From Maribacter sp. MMG018 (GTDB lineage Bacteria > Bacteroidota > Bacteroidia > Flavobacteriales > Flavobacteriaceae), in assembly GCF_018100785.1 (NCBI RefSeq), contig NZ_JAGJEC010000001.1, positions 310,001-374,000 of the forward strand: DNA of 64,000 nt, read 5' to 3'. Positions 16,917 to 26,552 of this stretch are shown piece by piece. A model generated the notes under the pieces. That model was not told the origin of the DNA. It did no database searches and was given only the letters and a program-made list of their open reading frames with translations. How positions within the stretch are numbered: the stretch's first letter is position 1; every line of letters begins with the position of its first letter. The translations under genes were made by a program, and so were the position numbers.

Positions 16917-17153
16917 TCAGATTTCACTAACTTCATATACATTGACTTCTTCCGACCTTTTCAAAGAAGTGTAAACCTTTGTAGCTAACGGGTTTTCCAA
17001 AACTTTTATATTCGATTTTTCATTGTCTTTTTTAAAACTTACCATAAGTTCTAGAATCTGTTCTGGAAAGAAAAAAATGTATGTCCTATCAAAATTTCCA
17101 TTGTCAGATGGTTATGAACCGTAAAGATATTTGTTCCAATTATCAAAAACTAT
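16917..17153 (-). pseudogene. Decayed small gene between the PPTase and pnuC genes
   Basis: This minus-strand frame of 79 codons has no start codon (it opens with ATA right after a stop) and an in-frame TAA at 17112-17114, yet reads like a protein on both sides: D-N-W-N-K-Y-L-Y-G-S, stop, then P-S-D-N-G-N-F-D-R-T-Y-I-F-F-F-P-E-Q and a Lys/Glu-rich end V-N-V-Y-E-V-S-E-I. A one-base change (GAA to TAA) would explain the stop. It overlaps the PPTase stop by 4 bases, as a coupled gene would. I cannot name the family. A residual 42-residue frame from the ATG of M-V-S-F-K-K could still be translated. Confidence 0.45.
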
Positions 17154-17791
17154 TTACCAGCGATCTTAATGGCATAGACGCAGGTAAAATGTTCAAATTC
17201 CATAAAATTTACATCATAATTGGTATGATCTCCCTTATAAAGAATCTCTGCAGTGGTCTTTTCGTCGGCAAATAGGAAATCGGCAACAATAATGTGGTGC
17301 AAAAAACTAATACCCTGTTGACCATAGATCTTATAAAGAGATTCTTTTGCCCCCCAAACAATAGTAAGCTTGCGAATGACGGCCTCTACATTGGCCAAAC
17401 TTTTATATTCTTCAAAAGGGGTAAACTTATGGGCAATTCGCAGAATTTTTTCTCTTTGCTTCTCGATATCAATACCCACTTCTTCTCTTTTACTGATAAT
17501 GATCGCGGTAAAATTGTGTGAATGGGTAATAGATATAAAATTTCCATCCTTTAAATGAGGTTTGCCCACCTCATCATAATACAGGTCATGGTCTACGTAG
17601 CCATATAATGCCAATAAATGCCGAATGCTCAAAAATGCCCTACGGTGCATTTCTGACTTCATACCATTAAAACGTGTTTGACATTTTTCAGATAGCCGAA
17701 CACCCTTTGACAAAAATTCCTCCGTCTCCTCTACCTTCCAAATTGCAATGGAGGTATCCTTATTTACTGTTATAGTTTTATAAACCGGCAT
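17150..17791 (-). CDS. 4'-phosphopantetheinyl transferase (Sfp type)
   Basis: 213 residues. Moves phosphopantetheine from CoA onto carrier proteins. Seen: G-K-P-H-L, S-I-T-H-S-H-N-F, the magnesium motif G-I-D-I-E and the later W-G-A-K-E-S-L-Y-K, all typical of the Sfp superfamily. The length is nearer to Sfp than to AcpS; whether it serves fatty acid ACP or a secondary pathway is not shown. It is divergent from ahcY and the gene after it on its strand looks decayed. Confidence 0.9.
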   Translation of the reverse strand: MPVYKTITVNKDTSIAIWKVEETEEFLSKGVRLSEKCQTRFNGMKSEMHRRAFLSIRHLLALYGYVDHDLYYDEVGKPHLKDGNFISITHSHNFTAIIISKREEVGIDIEKQREKILRIAHKFTPFEEYKSLANVEAVIRKLTIVWGAKESLYKIYGQQGISFLHHIIVADFLFADEKTTAEILYKGDHTNYDVNFMEFEHFTCVYAIKIAGK

Positions 17792-17809
17792 GATTACTTG
17801 TGTATTTTG

Positions 17810-17817
17810 TACCTTTG
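17810..17817 (+). promoter_or_regulatory. Bacteroidota -7 promoter element of ahcY
   Basis: TACCTTTG matches the TAnnTTTG element read by the Bacteroidota housekeeping sigma factor. It lies 55 bases before the ahcY ATG. No TTG lies at the expected -33 distance. Confidence 0.55.
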
Positions 17818-17872
17818 CAGCACAATAAAAAAAGCTAAACGCTTATAAACGAAAGTAAAAAGAAAAAAAGAT

Positions 17873-19189
17873 ATGAGCACCACGACCATACCATTTGTAC
17901 CTTATAAAGTAAAGGATATTAGCTTAGCGGCATGGGGTAGAAAAGAAATAGAACTGGCAGAGGCAGAAATGCCGGGCCTAATGTCCCTAAGGGAAGAATA
18001 CAAAGAAGAGCAACCTCTAAAAGGTGCCCGCATTGCCGGTTGTTTGCACATGACCATACAAACAGCCGTCTTAATAGAAACTTTGGTTGCCCTAGGAGCA
18101 GAAGTAACTTGGAGTTCTTGCAATATATTCTCTACCCAAGACCAAGCGGCGGCTGCCATTGCCGCAGCAGGTATTCCCGTTTATGCATGGAAAGGTATGA
18201 ATGAAGAGGAGTTTGATTGGTGTATTGAGCAAACCTTGTTCTTTGGTGAAGAAAGAAAACCTTTGAACATGATCTTGGATGATGGTGGCGACCTGACCAA
18301 TATGGTCTTGGACAAATACCCCGAATTGGCGGCAGGTGTAAAAGGACTTTCAGAAGAGACCACTACAGGAGTACATAGATTATATGAGCGTGTTAAGAAC
18401 GGTACATTGCCCATGCCGGCCATTAACGTAAACGACTCTGTAACCAAATCAAAGTTCGACAACAAATATGGCTGTAGGGAAAGTGCCGTAGATGCCATTA
18501 GAAGGGCTACCGATACCATGCTTGCCGGTAAACGAGTGGTCGTAGCAGGTTATGGCGATGTTGGTAAAGGAACTGCCGCTTCTTTTAAAGGGGCCGGTTC
18601 TATAGTAACGGTTACCGAAATTGACCCTATATGTGCCCTACAAGCCTGTATGGACGGTTTTGAGGTGAAAAGATTGGAAACGGTTATCGGAAACGCCGAC
18701 ATCGTAATTACGACTACCGGAAATAAAGATATTATTAGAGCCGAACATTTTGAAGCCTTAAAAGACAAAGCCATTGTTTGTAACATTGGCCATTTCGACA
18801 ATGAAATTGACATGGCATGGTTAAATAAAAACCATGGCCATACAAAGGACGAAATAAAGCCTCAAGTTGACAAATACACCATAAACGGTAAGGATATAAT
18901 TATTTTGGCCGAAGGCCGATTGGTAAACCTAGGTTGTGCTACCGGTCACCCAAGTTTTGTAATGAGTAACTCTTTCACCAACCAAACACTGGCCCAAATC
19001 GAGTTATGGAACCATAGTGACAAGTATAAAAATGAAGTTTACATGTTACCAAAACATTTAGACGAAAAGGTTGCCAAATTACATTTATCACGTTTAGGTG
19101 CCGAGCTTACAGAACTTAACCCAGAACAAGCGGCTTACATAGGGGTTACGGTCGAAGGACCTTTTAAACCCGATTATTACAGATATTAA
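17873..19189 (+). CDS. ahcY: Adenosylhomocysteinase
   Basis: NAD-dependent hydrolysis of S-adenosylhomocysteine to adenosine and homocysteine, keeping SAM methylation running. 438 residues. Seen: the N-terminal [24 protein letters not shown], the NAD-binding [16 protein letters not shown] and the C-terminal [10 protein letters not shown] that closes the active site of the neighbouring subunit. Single gene with its own promoter and strong terminator. Confidence 0.98.
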   Translation: MSTTTIPFVPYKVKDISLAAWGRKEIELAEAEMPGLMSLREEYKEEQPLKGARIAGCLHMTIQTAVLIETLVALGAEVTWSSCNIFSTQDQAAAAIAAAGIPVYAWKGMNEEEFDWCIEQTLFFGEERKPLNMILDDGGDLTNMVLDKYPELAAGVKGLSEETTTGVHRLYERVKNGTLPMPAINVNDSVTKSKFDNKYGCRESAVDAIRRATDTMLAGKRVVVAGYGDVGKGTAASFKGAGSIVTVTEIDPICALQACMDGFEVKRLETVIGNADIVITTTGNKDIIRAEHFEALKDKAIVCNIGHFDNEIDMAWLNKNHGHTKDEIKPQVDKYTINGKDIIILAEGRLVNLGCATGHPSFVMSNSFTNQTLAQIELWNHSDKYKNEVYMLPKHLDEKVAKLHLSRLGAELTELNPEQAAYIGVTVEGPFKPDYYRY

Positions 19190-19203
19190 AACTATTCTTA
19201 TTA

Positions 19204-19238
19204 TAAAAAACCCTTACAATTCGTAAGGGTTTTTTATT
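19204..19238 (+). terminator. Rho-independent terminator after ahcY
   Basis: AAAAAACCCTTAC, short loop, then GTAAGGGTTTTTT; a stem of about 13 pairs ending in a T run. Confidence 0.9.
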
Positions 19239-19347
19239 TTTATATGCATCCATAAAACAAATAACTCGACCAACACTTTATATAAACCGGTTTTATCTTA
19301 CCACACTACTTATTTTTTCTGTGGATAATTGTAAACACCAATAAATA

Positions 19348-20652
19348 ATGAACATGAAAAAAATAACACTAGCTCTTATTTCCATATTTGGATTATTATC
19401 AAACATTTCCATAGCACAAGAAAACGCTGTAATCGACAAAAAATATAGTAAAGAAATAGTCCGTTTGGCAAAAGCAAAAAAAGTTGAGGCCGCCTTCGCA
19501 TACATTGAAGAACTAAAAGACCAGACTACGAAAGACCACATAGTATTGACAGAGGTGTTGGCTCCCCCGTTCAAAGAAGATGAAAAAGGAGTGGTTTTTA
19601 TGAATATGCTCAAGAAAGCAGGGGTCGATAGTATCTGGACAGATAAAGTCGGGAACGTTATAGGGTTAAAAAAAGGTACTTCTGGCACATCGGGCTATGT
19701 AGGTATCGACGCCCATTTAGATGTAGTTTTCCCAGAAGGAACCGATGTAACGGTAAAAAAAGTGGGAGACACGCTAAAGGCTCCAGGTATTGGAGACGAC
19801 ACACGCGCACTGGCCAATCTCATATCTATGGTAAAGGCCATGAACAAGGCCGATATTAAAACCGAAAAAGACCTACTGATCGTGGGTACCGTAGGGGAAG
19901 AAGGACTAGGTGACCTACGTGGAATGAAATACATATTCAACGAGTCGGGGTTGGATATAGATTCTTGGATCGCCATTGACGGGGGCAGTATGGGTAGAAT
20001 AAGCAATGCAGGACTGGGCTCTAAACGTTATAAAGTACTTGTAAAAGGAAAAGGGGGCCATTCTTGGGGCGCTTTTGGACTTGCAAACCCTCATCATGCC
20101 CTAGGCAAGGTAATTGATGAATTTTCAAAAGCGGCATGGACATATACCTCAGGTGACATTCCAAAAACCAGCTTTAACGTAGGTCGCATAGGCGGTGGTA
20201 CTTCCGTAAATTCTATTCCGTTCGAATCTTGGATGGAAGTGGATATGCGTGCCATTAGCCCCAAAAACTTGGATGAGATCGAGGAAATCTTAAAAACATC
20301 GGTAAAAAAAGCCATTGCGGAATACAATGCCAGTGGCGTAAAAGACGAAGTTACCTATGAACTAATCAAGATCGGCGATCGCCCGTCAGGCGAGCTCTCC
20401 CATACAATTCCGTTAGTACAGAGAAGTATGGCCGCTACCGAATACTTTGGTGCAACACCATCATTGGGCAGGGGCTCTACAAATATAAATATTCCCGTTT
20501 CCAAAGGTATTCCGGCCGTATGCATCGGTCGGGGAGGTAGTGGTGGCGGTGCGCACTCACTGCATGAATGGTATGTAAACGATGAGCCTGGGGACGAATC
20601 CGTTAAACTGGCACTTTTGATAACCTTGGCGCAAGCAGGATTAGCAAAATAA
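19348..20652 (+). CDS. Exported M20 family metallopeptidase
   Basis: 434 residues with signal peptide ending I-A-Q, so periplasmic or secreted. The zinc ligands of M20 are visible: D-A-H-L-D, G-I-G-D-D-T-R, G-T-V-G-E-E-G with the catalytic Glu pair, I-A-I-D-G and the late G-G-A-H-S-L-H-E. The dimerisation domain (G-K-G-G-H-S-W-G-A-F onward) is complete. It resembles the peptidase T and aminotripeptidase branch, so a di- or tripeptidase role is likely. ATG 19354 is an equally good start. Confidence 0.9.
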   Translation: MNMKKITLALISIFGLLSNISIAQENAVIDKKYSKEIVRLAKAKKVEAAFAYIEELKDQTTKDHIVLTEVLAPPFKEDEKGVVFMNMLKKAGVDSIWTDKVGNVIGLKKGTSGTSGYVGIDAHLDVVFPEGTDVTVKKVGDTLKAPGIGDDTRALANLISMVKAMNKADIKTEKDLLIVGTVGEEGLGDLRGMKYIFNESGLDIDSWIAIDGGSMGRISNAGLGSKRYKVLVKGKGGHSWGAFGLANPHHALGKVIDEFSKAAWTYTSGDIPKTSFNVGRIGGGTSVNSIPFESWMEVDMRAISPKNLDEIEEILKTSVKKAIAEYNASGVKDEVTYELIKIGDRPSGELSHTIPLVQRSMAATEYFGATPSLGRGSTNINIPVSKGIPAVCIGRGGSGGGAHSLHEWYVNDEPGDESVKLALLITLAQAGLAK

Positions 20653-20820
20653 ACAAGTATAACCATAATACTTAAAACATACCAAAGTCGATTTTTTTTG
20701 CTTCCGACCGCGAAAAAAAAACTAATATATTTACTGAAAAAATTACCGAATGTTCGTTTCCACCAAAAGATTCTTGATCTTTGCCCCAGAGAACGGAACA
20801 ATTAGACCAATAGACAACAT

Positions 20821-21342
20821 ATGATTATTTACGTAGATATGGACGAGGTTATCGCAGATACCTATGGCGCCCATATAGAGATATACAACCAAGAATTCAA
20901 TGCCAACCTTACCAAGGAGACCTGTATGGGTTCGGAAGTATGGAAAATGGTTCCGGAAGCACATCAAGAAAGTGTACGCAAACATGCTACCAGAAGAGGC
21001 TTTTTCAGAAACCTGAAGCCCATTGAGCACAGTATTGAAGTTCTTTCGAAAATAAATGAAGTACACGAACTTTACATCGCCTCGGCGGCCATGCAGTTTC
21101 CCAATTCCTTAGAAGAAAAAAGTGACTGGTTAGACGAATATTTTCCATTTATACCTTGGCAAAACAGAATTTTATGCGGTCATAAGCACATCTTAAAAGG
21201 AGATGTGCTTATTGATGACAGAAATTATAATCTAGAGAGATTTGACGGTCGCAGTTTACAATTCACTTCGCCCCATAACATAAACACCAACGGGTTTGAA
21301 CGTGTGAATACTTGGCTAGAGGTTGCCGAAAAACTACTGTAG
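20821..21342 (+). CDS. 5'(3')-deoxyribonucleotidase-like HAD phosphatase
   Basis: 173 residues of the NT5C family. Catalytic motif I as Y-V-D-M-D-E-V-I-A-D, cap region with E-V-W-K-M-V-P-E-A, motif II in I-A-S-A-A-M, and the terminal acidic motif L-I-D-D-R-N-Y-N. Dephosphorylates (deoxy)nucleoside monophosphates in the cytoplasm. A 24-residue open frame (ATG 20749) ends on a TGA that overlaps this ATG; it may be chance. The 3' end overlaps the convergent phytase gene by 9 bases. Confidence 0.9.
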   Translation: MIIYVDMDEVIADTYGAHIEIYNQEFNANLTKETCMGSEVWKMVPEAHQESVRKHATRRGFFRNLKPIEHSIEVLSKINEVHELYIASAAMQFPNSLEEKSDWLDEYFPFIPWQNRILCGHKHILKGDVLIDDRNYNLERFDGRSLQFTSPHNINTNGFERVNTWLEVAEKLL

Positions 21343-22347
21343 CCCTAAACGTTCTAAATCATAGAAATAAAAGTTCTTTTCATCGTTCATGGCCACGAAA
21401 AGACCACTTTTAAAAGTACTGTTCAAAGGTACCGTAACCACCTCACAACCATCGGTTTCCAATGTACTTAGGTTTATAGCCTTTATAAAAGTGTTGTCCT
21501 TTCTCGAAAAAATGTTGAATTCCCCTTTTTGTTGATTCGAGACTATTATAGCACCCTCACCATTCTCATAGGTCGCAATGGCTATACCTTCTATATCCTC
21601 TAAAAAATAGGCTCCTCCGAAACAAGACAATTCTTCATTGCCCATAGCGGGCTCCGCATAATATTTTTTTATACAGACCCCTTCATCCGAATAGTACACA
21701 TAACCGGCCTCATCATCTACCGCAATGGCCTCTATTTCTTTTTCACCGCTAAAAGAACCAAACATACGTACCAAGTCGGCCTTTACGCCTCCACTATCCG
21801 CATACAACGAATATTGGTATAAATACCCATTACTAGGTCCTGTTTTTCTTCCTACAATGGCATAGATAGACGAATCTTTGGGTGATTTGTACAGACTTAC
21901 CCCCATTGGCAATCTATTCTCCAATTGTTCCTCATCTTCAAAAACCGGAAAACCTCCACCATCCAATGGTTTCATTTCGGGCACCGAGAACATTCGTATT
22001 TGTTGTTTCTCTCTTTCGGTAAATACCAAAATATCGGTAGTTGTGGAGTCGTTTAACCGAAACCCATACTCTACATCCACATTGTTGGGCCGTTGTATAT
22101 TTTTAATTGTCTTATCCTCGATAATCTTCCCCTCCAGATCAAAAGCATATATGGCGCCATTGGTGTCCTTATCGGTACCGAACACAATACTTTTAGAAGC
22201 ATCCTCCGGATGAATCCAGATTGCCGGATCATCGGTATCATTAAGGGTAAACTCGGTAATGACATCGGGGGCTATTGTCGGTAATTTACTATTGTTGCAA
22301 GAACACAAGACTACCAGTAAACTGTATATATAAATATTATTTTTCAT
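21334..22347 (-). CDS. Beta-propeller phytase, lipoprotein
   Basis: About 337 residues. The signal peptide ends in a lipobox-like V-L-C-S-C, so the protein is probably lipid-anchored at the cell surface. The body matches the 3-phytase family: D-D-P-A-I-W-I-H, G-T-D-K-D-T-N-G-A-I-Y-A-F-D-L, R-P-N-N-V-D-V-E-Y-G, E-I-E-A-I-A-V-D-D-E and E-D-I-E-G-I-A-I. These calcium-dependent enzymes remove phosphate from phytate. Start at 22347 gives the signal peptide directly; the longer frame to 22386 is less likely. It follows a TonB receptor by 68 bases, one operon. Confidence 0.92.
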   Translation of the reverse strand: MKNNIYIYSLLVVLCSCNNSKLPTIAPDVITEFTLNDTDDPAIWIHPEDASKSIVFGTDKDTNGAIYAFDLEGKIIEDKTIKNIQRPNNVDVEYGFRLNDSTTTDILVFTEREKQQIRMFSVPEMKPLDGGGFPVFEDEEQLENRLPMGVSLYKSPKDSSIYAIVGRKTGPSNGYLYQYSLYADSGGVKADLVRMFGSFSGEKEIEAIAVDDEAGYVYYSDEGVCIKKYYAEPAMGNEELSCFGGAYFLEDIEGIAIATYENGEGAIIVSNQQKGEFNIFSRKDNTFIKAINLSTLETDGCEVVTVPLNSTFKSGLFVAMNDEKNFYFYDLERLGLQ

Positions 22348-22415
22348 TGTCGTTATATTTAAACAAACCATCTTTATACTACCCATAGAGGGGTGTTACA
22401 TTTTATGGTTTTTAA

Positions 22416-25298
22416 TTATTTTTTAAACAGATCGTACTTTAATCCAAAGGTTAGGCGTTGACCATAAAATTCTATTTGTTGGGTACGCTCTTTAACGCCT
22501 TGAAAGTATCTTAAAGGCTGATTCGTTATATTATTCAAATCTGCGTATATACTAATGTTTTTGCTTAATTGGTATGTTGCATTAAAATCTAAAAATAATT
22601 GGGTATCATAGTATCTATCTTCAAAATCGTTTCCTCCGATCTCATCGATATAGCTATCAGAAAAATTTGCGGACAATCTGGCACTAAACTTTTTATCCGC
22701 GTAACCTAAAGATCCATTGAACATATTTGGCGCCGTATTGGGCAGGTCAAGATCATCTCGTTGATCACCATCCTCATTGCGAATACCCTCTGCAGAAGAG
22801 GTAAGATAGGTATAGTTTAGGTATAGACTAAAGTTTCTCGCAAAGCCAGGAAGAAAATCCAATTGACGTTGAAAGGCCAATTCCACACCAAAAATAGAGG
22901 CACTATCTCCATTTAATGGCTGAAAAACATCGTAACCTTGTGTTTCCGAACCGAAAGAATCATCGGGGGCCTCGTAGATAAACGTGTAGATAAAGTCTTT
23001 AATGTCCTTATAAAAAAGACCTCCAGATATAATTCCCACATTTTGAAAGTAATGCTCGGCCATGACATCAAAACCCATAGAGAGTGTAGGGTCCAAATCG
23101 GCATTGCCCAGTACAATCTCACTGTCCTCGTTCACTATCTCGGCCCTTGGTATAATATCTACATAATTGGGTCTTGCCAAAGTATTTGTCCACGCAAATC
23201 TAAGAATGGTGTTATACGATACATCATACTTAAGATGAAGACCCGGCAATATATTGGTATATGAGTTTTTCCCGTTTACCTCTTCTACAATAATTTCTTC
23301 GTCTATTCCCGCATCCTCGTCCTCCTCTATAAAAGTAACCCTATTGCCCTTAGAGTTAAGTTTGGTGTTCTCTAACCTTAAGCCCGCCAGTACACTAAAC
23401 TTATCCGATAATTTTTGATTTATCATAAAATACCCTGCCAATACATCTTCATTTACATCAAAATTACCAGGGGCAAATTCATCAATTACCAACTCTCCGT
23501 TGTCACTGTTTAAATCTAGGCTCCCTAACCATTCTTTAGTTGCAAAAGAACCTATCAAATATTGGCTTCCTGCCATAAAATCGGGATCATCATAGTCTTT
23601 TACCGGTACACCGGCCAATGTAGGATATTCATCTTCTAGGTCATGCTCATAGAAATCATTGTCCCTTAATTTGGATTTAAATCTGCCCCGTGCCCCAAAT
23701 TTGATGGTTCCATCCCCTTTTCCGAAAATGTCTGCCGGAATTTCAAAATTCAAAAACACATTTACATCCTCTTCTTCGGTATATTGGTTTTCTTCGGTGA
23801 TCTCCCCATATTCAAAATTCTCAAAAGCGGCATCATTTACATCGGCAACGGAAAACCGTGGGTATCTAGTATTAAAAACATCATTATTGATTATATATTC
23901 AGATTCGAATTCTGCATACCGCTCATTAAGACGTTCTTCAGAAGCTTTGGCATAAGAGGTCATCCAATCTACCTTTAAGCTGCCCCATAAGTGATTTCCA
24001 CCCAAACTATAGTTCTGCATGCGTTGGTCCTCTAATCGTCGGTTTTTGCTCCTATTATTATCAATTCCTCCTTTTGACTGTCTTTTTACCTCTACGGGAA
24101 ATCTTGTCGGAACACCATTACTTATCGTAAAATCTCCTATTTCTATATCTTCCGCATCTAAAATCTCATGTTCTAAACGAAATCTATTCTCCCTATCATC
24201 TCGCCAGTTATACATGGTCTTAAGAAAAATAGTATTGTTCACATTAAACTTATAGTCCAAATTGGCGGAAAAACTTCTTCTTACACGTTGTACCAAATAT
24301 TCTCTTTGTTCGAAAACATTGGCATACGGATCTACGTCCACTTCTTCCAAAATTGGTTCACCTTCTTCATCTTCTAGCCCCGTATTGTACTCGAACTCGT
24401 CCGTCCATTCTGCCTCAATATTGTCCGATCCAAAATCATTATCGTTTATAGATGCTGAGACCATCCATCCAAACTTATCGTTCTTGCTACGGTCCCCTAT
24501 TAAAAAAGAGCCGTTTAAAATGGGTTTGTCGGTTATAAAATTAATTCCGGAACCAAGGGTCGCCGAAATTCTAAATCCTTGTGGTGATGTTCTGGTAATC
24601 AGGTTTACAGATCCCCCTAATGCATCTGCATCCATATCGGGTGTTACCGCTTTACTAACTTCAATGGATTGTATCATATCTGCCGGAATCAAATCCATCT
24701 GAACATTTCTATTATCACTTTCTGCAGAAGGAACCCTACTACCATTTAAAGTAACCGAATTTAACTGTGGAGACAACCCCCTAACAATAATATTTCTTGC
24801 TTCGCCCTGATCCACCTGCATGGTAATGCCGGGTATTCTTTTTACCGCATCACCGATGTTAACATCCGGAAATTTTCCTATTTGATCTGTAGATACAACA
24901 TTGGTAATGTTCAAATTTGTTTTTTGCGTATTCAAAGCCTTTGATTGTCCGCTTAGGCCATAGGCCGAAACCTCAACACCATCCAACTCCATACTTTTGG
25001 GCTCTATGGAAATAGCCACACTTGCGGTCTTACCCGCCTCAATGGTCACCTTTTGTGATAAATCTGCATATCCTAAATAAGAGATTTCTAAAGAATAGGT
25101 ACCGGCCGGTACCTCTACAATGGTAAACTTACCGTCAAAATCGGTAATGGCCCCTTTTGTCAATGAGCCGATAATTACATTTGCACCTGGAAGATACAGA
25201 CCATTTTCATCGGTTACGGTTCCTTGTATATTTCCTGTTTGTGCGCGAGAGAAAAATAGGCCCATGAACAGGGTCATAATTGGCAATAACAATTTCAT
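22416..25298 (-). CDS. TonB-dependent receptor, partner of phytase
   Basis: 960 residues. Signal peptide ending R-A-Q, a carboxypeptidase-like beta-sandwich (about 22-100, G-T-V-T-D-E-N-G, G-A-I-T-D-F-D-G-K-F), a plug (I-P-G-I-T-M-Q-V-D-Q-G-E-A-R-N-I-I-V-R-G), and a barrel with many acidic loops, ending in L-K-Y-D-L-F. Directly upstream of the phytase, it probably imports phytate or its products (inositol phosphates); such pairs are known in marine bacteria. The substrate is inferred from context only. Confidence 0.92.
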   Translation of the reverse strand: MKLLLPIMTLFMGLFFSRAQTGNIQGTVTDENGLYLPGANVIIGSLTKGAITDFDGKFTIVEVPAGTYSLEISYLGYADLSQKVTIEAGKTASVAISIEPKSMELDGVEVSAYGLSGQSKALNTQKTNLNITNVVSTDQIGKFPDVNIGDAVKRIPGITMQVDQGEARNIIVRGLSPQLNSVTLNGSRVPSAESDNRNVQMDLIPADMIQSIEVSKAVTPDMDADALGGSVNLITRTSPQGFRISATLGSGINFITDKPILNGSFLIGDRSKNDKFGWMVSASINDNDFGSDNIEAEWTDEFEYNTGLEDEEGEPILEEVDVDPYANVFEQREYLVQRVRRSFSANLDYKFNVNNTIFLKTMYNWRDDRENRFRLEHEILDAEDIEIGDFTISNGVPTRFPVEVKRQSKGGIDNNRSKNRRLEDQRMQNYSLGGNHLWGSLKVDWMTSYAKASEERLNERYAEFESEYIINNDVFNTRYPRFSVADVNDAAFENFEYGEITEENQYTEEEDVNVFLNFEIPADIFGKGDGTIKFGARGRFKSKLRDNDFYEHDLEDEYPTLAGVPVKDYDDPDFMAGSQYLIGSFATKEWLGSLDLNSDNGELVIDEFAPGNFDVNEDVLAGYFMINQKLSDKFSVLAGLRLENTKLNSKGNRVTFIEEDEDAGIDEEIIVEEVNGKNSYTNILPGLHLKYDVSYNTILRFAWTNTLARPNYVDIIPRAEIVNEDSEIVLGNADLDPTLSMGFDVMAEHYFQNVGIISGGLFYKDIKDFIYTFIYEAPDDSFGSETQGYDVFQPLNGDSASIFGVELAFQRQLDFLPGFARNFSLYLNYTYLTSSAEGIRNEDGDQRDDLDLPNTAPNMFNGSLGYADKKFSARLSANFSDSYIDEIGGNDFEDRYYDTQLFLDFNATYQLSKNISIYADLNNITNQPLRYFQGVKERTQQIEFYGQRLTFGLKYDLFKK

Positions 25299-25443
25299 CT
25301 TCTAGTTAGTTTGGTTTAGGGCACAAAGAAATTGGTTACCTAACTAAAAGGTGTTATCTAAAATTAAAGGCTATATGATGTTTTACCCGTTTTAAGATGG
25401 TTTTTATATCCTCTTTACCATTAATTAACTTTTTGGAAACAAA

Positions 25444-25470
25444 AAAGCCTTTGCGACATGCAAAGGCTTT
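25444..25470 (-). terminator. Rho-independent terminator after rpmA
   Basis: Perfect 11-base inverted repeat AAAGCCTTTGC (25444-25454 with 25460-25470), 5-base loop, followed on the minus strand by TTTTTTG. Confidence 0.88.
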
Positions 25471-25490
25471 TAAAAAAAATAATTTTTATA

Positions 25491-25751
25491 CTAAGCTTCA
25501 AAAGGCTCTATGGAAACATAAGATTTTCCACCAGCTTTCTTTTCAAACTTTACAAGACCGTCTACACGGGCATGTAATGTATGGTCTTTTCCTGCGTATA
25601 CATTCTCACCAGGATTATGTTTTGTTCCACGCTGTCTTACAATAATGTTACCAGCGATTGCAGCCTGACCACCATAAATCTTAACGCCTAAACGTTTCGA
25701 TTCTGACTCTCTACCGTTTTTCGAACTACCTACACCTTTTTTGTGTGCCAT
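25491..25751 (-). CDS. rpmA: 50S ribosomal protein L27
   Basis: 86 residues; [15 protein letters not shown] near the N-terminus and [13 protein letters not shown] are diagnostic. There is no N-terminal cleavage extension of the Firmicutes type. It lies 42 bases downstream of rplU in the usual rplU-rpmA pair. Confidence 0.98.
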   Translation of the reverse strand: MAHKKGVGSSKNGRESESKRLGVKIYGGQAAIAGNIIVRQRGTKHNPGENVYAGKDHTLHARVDGLVKFEKKAGGKSYVSIEPFEA

Positions 25752-25793
25752 TTTTTTCCGGTTTTATTTTGTTATACTTAGATGGTATTGCAA

Positions 25794-26453
25794 TTAAGCT
25801 TTACCACCGTCTAATTCGTCTTGCCATTTTTTAAGCTCGTCCCATTTACCCTCGGCAGCCAATTTAGCTTGTGCTGGCCAAGTGTCGGTAACATGATTAC
25901 CACGAACGTCTGCAATAATTTCAGAGATTTTCTCTGATTTGGTCTTCGCTAGGTCGGCATAGGTTGCAATACCTGCCGCAACAAGCGTTTCTGCAATTTT
26001 AGGCCCAATACCTTCGATCTTTTTAAGATCATCGGCTTTTGCTGCTTTAGGGGCTGCCTTTTTCGTAGCTGTTTTTGCAGGTGCTGCTTTTTTAGCTTCT
26101 GGCTTTGCCTCTTTTTTTGCCGGTGCAGCTTTCTTAGCACCTTTAGCAACAATAGACTCAATTACAATCTCGGTCAACGACTGGCGATGTCCGTTTTTCT
26201 TTCTGTAACCTTTACGTCTTTTCTTGTGAAAGACGATTACCTTATCACCTCTTAGGTGCTTAATGACTTTAGCCTCTACTGCGGCTCCATCTATAGCCGG
26301 GGCGCCAACAGTAACGTTCTTACCATCATCTAAAAGAAGTACATTGTCAAAAGTTACCTTTTTTCCTTCTTCTACCTGTAAACGGTGAACGTACACTTTT
26401 TGGTCTTTCGCAACTTTAAATTGCTGCCCTGCCATCTCTACAATTGCGTACAT
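25794..26453 (-). CDS. rplU: 50S ribosomal protein L21 with a C-terminal helix-hairpin-helix extension
   Basis: 219 residues, about twice the usual L21. Residues 1-103 are ordinary L21 (M-Y-A-I-V-E start, [20 protein letters not shown]). An Ala/Lys/Pro linker of about 35 residues follows, then [15 protein letters not shown], a helix-hairpin-helix motif like that in DUF4332 proteins, and a Trp-rich tail ([12 protein letters not shown]). The extension may contact rRNA or another ribosome part. I recall extended L21 as common in Flavobacteriia. Driven by the promoter at 26506-26535. Confidence 0.96.
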   Translation of the reverse strand: MYAIVEMAGQQFKVAKDQKVYVHRLQVEEGKKVTFDNVLLLDDGKNVTVGAPAIDGAAVEAKVIKHLRGDKVIVFHKKRRKGYRKKNGHRQSLTEIVIESIVAKGAKKAAPAKKEAKPEAKKAAPAKTATKKAAPKAAKADDLKKIEGIGPKIAETLVAAGIATYADLAKTKSEKISEIIADVRGNHVTDTWPAQAKLAAEGKWDELKKWQDELDGGKA

Positions 26454-26505
26454 ATCGTTAAAAATGTATTATTAAAACCTGTTGGATTTTTTCCAAAGGC
26501 GGGTG

Positions 26506-26535
26506 CAAATATACTGCTTATTAGCTAATCTACAA
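26506..26535 (-). promoter_or_regulatory. Bacteroidota promoter of rplU-rpmA
   Basis: On the minus strand TTG (26533-26535), 19 bases, then TATATTTG (26506-26513): a full -33/-7 promoter. It places the start of transcription about 50 bases before the rplU ATG. Confidence 0.8.
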
Positions 26536-26552
26536 GGGTTTTTGAAGAAATT

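Noticed and set aside
21180..21212. Strong hairpin ATAAGCACATCT / AGATGTGCTTAT inside the nucleotidase gene
   Set aside because: It lies in coding sequence with no T run and the protein reads normally through it; likely a by-product of codon sequence.
25299..25490. Pho-box-like operator before the phytase receptor
   Set aside because: Only a 7-base inverted repeat is seen; nothing matches a known phosphate regulator site.
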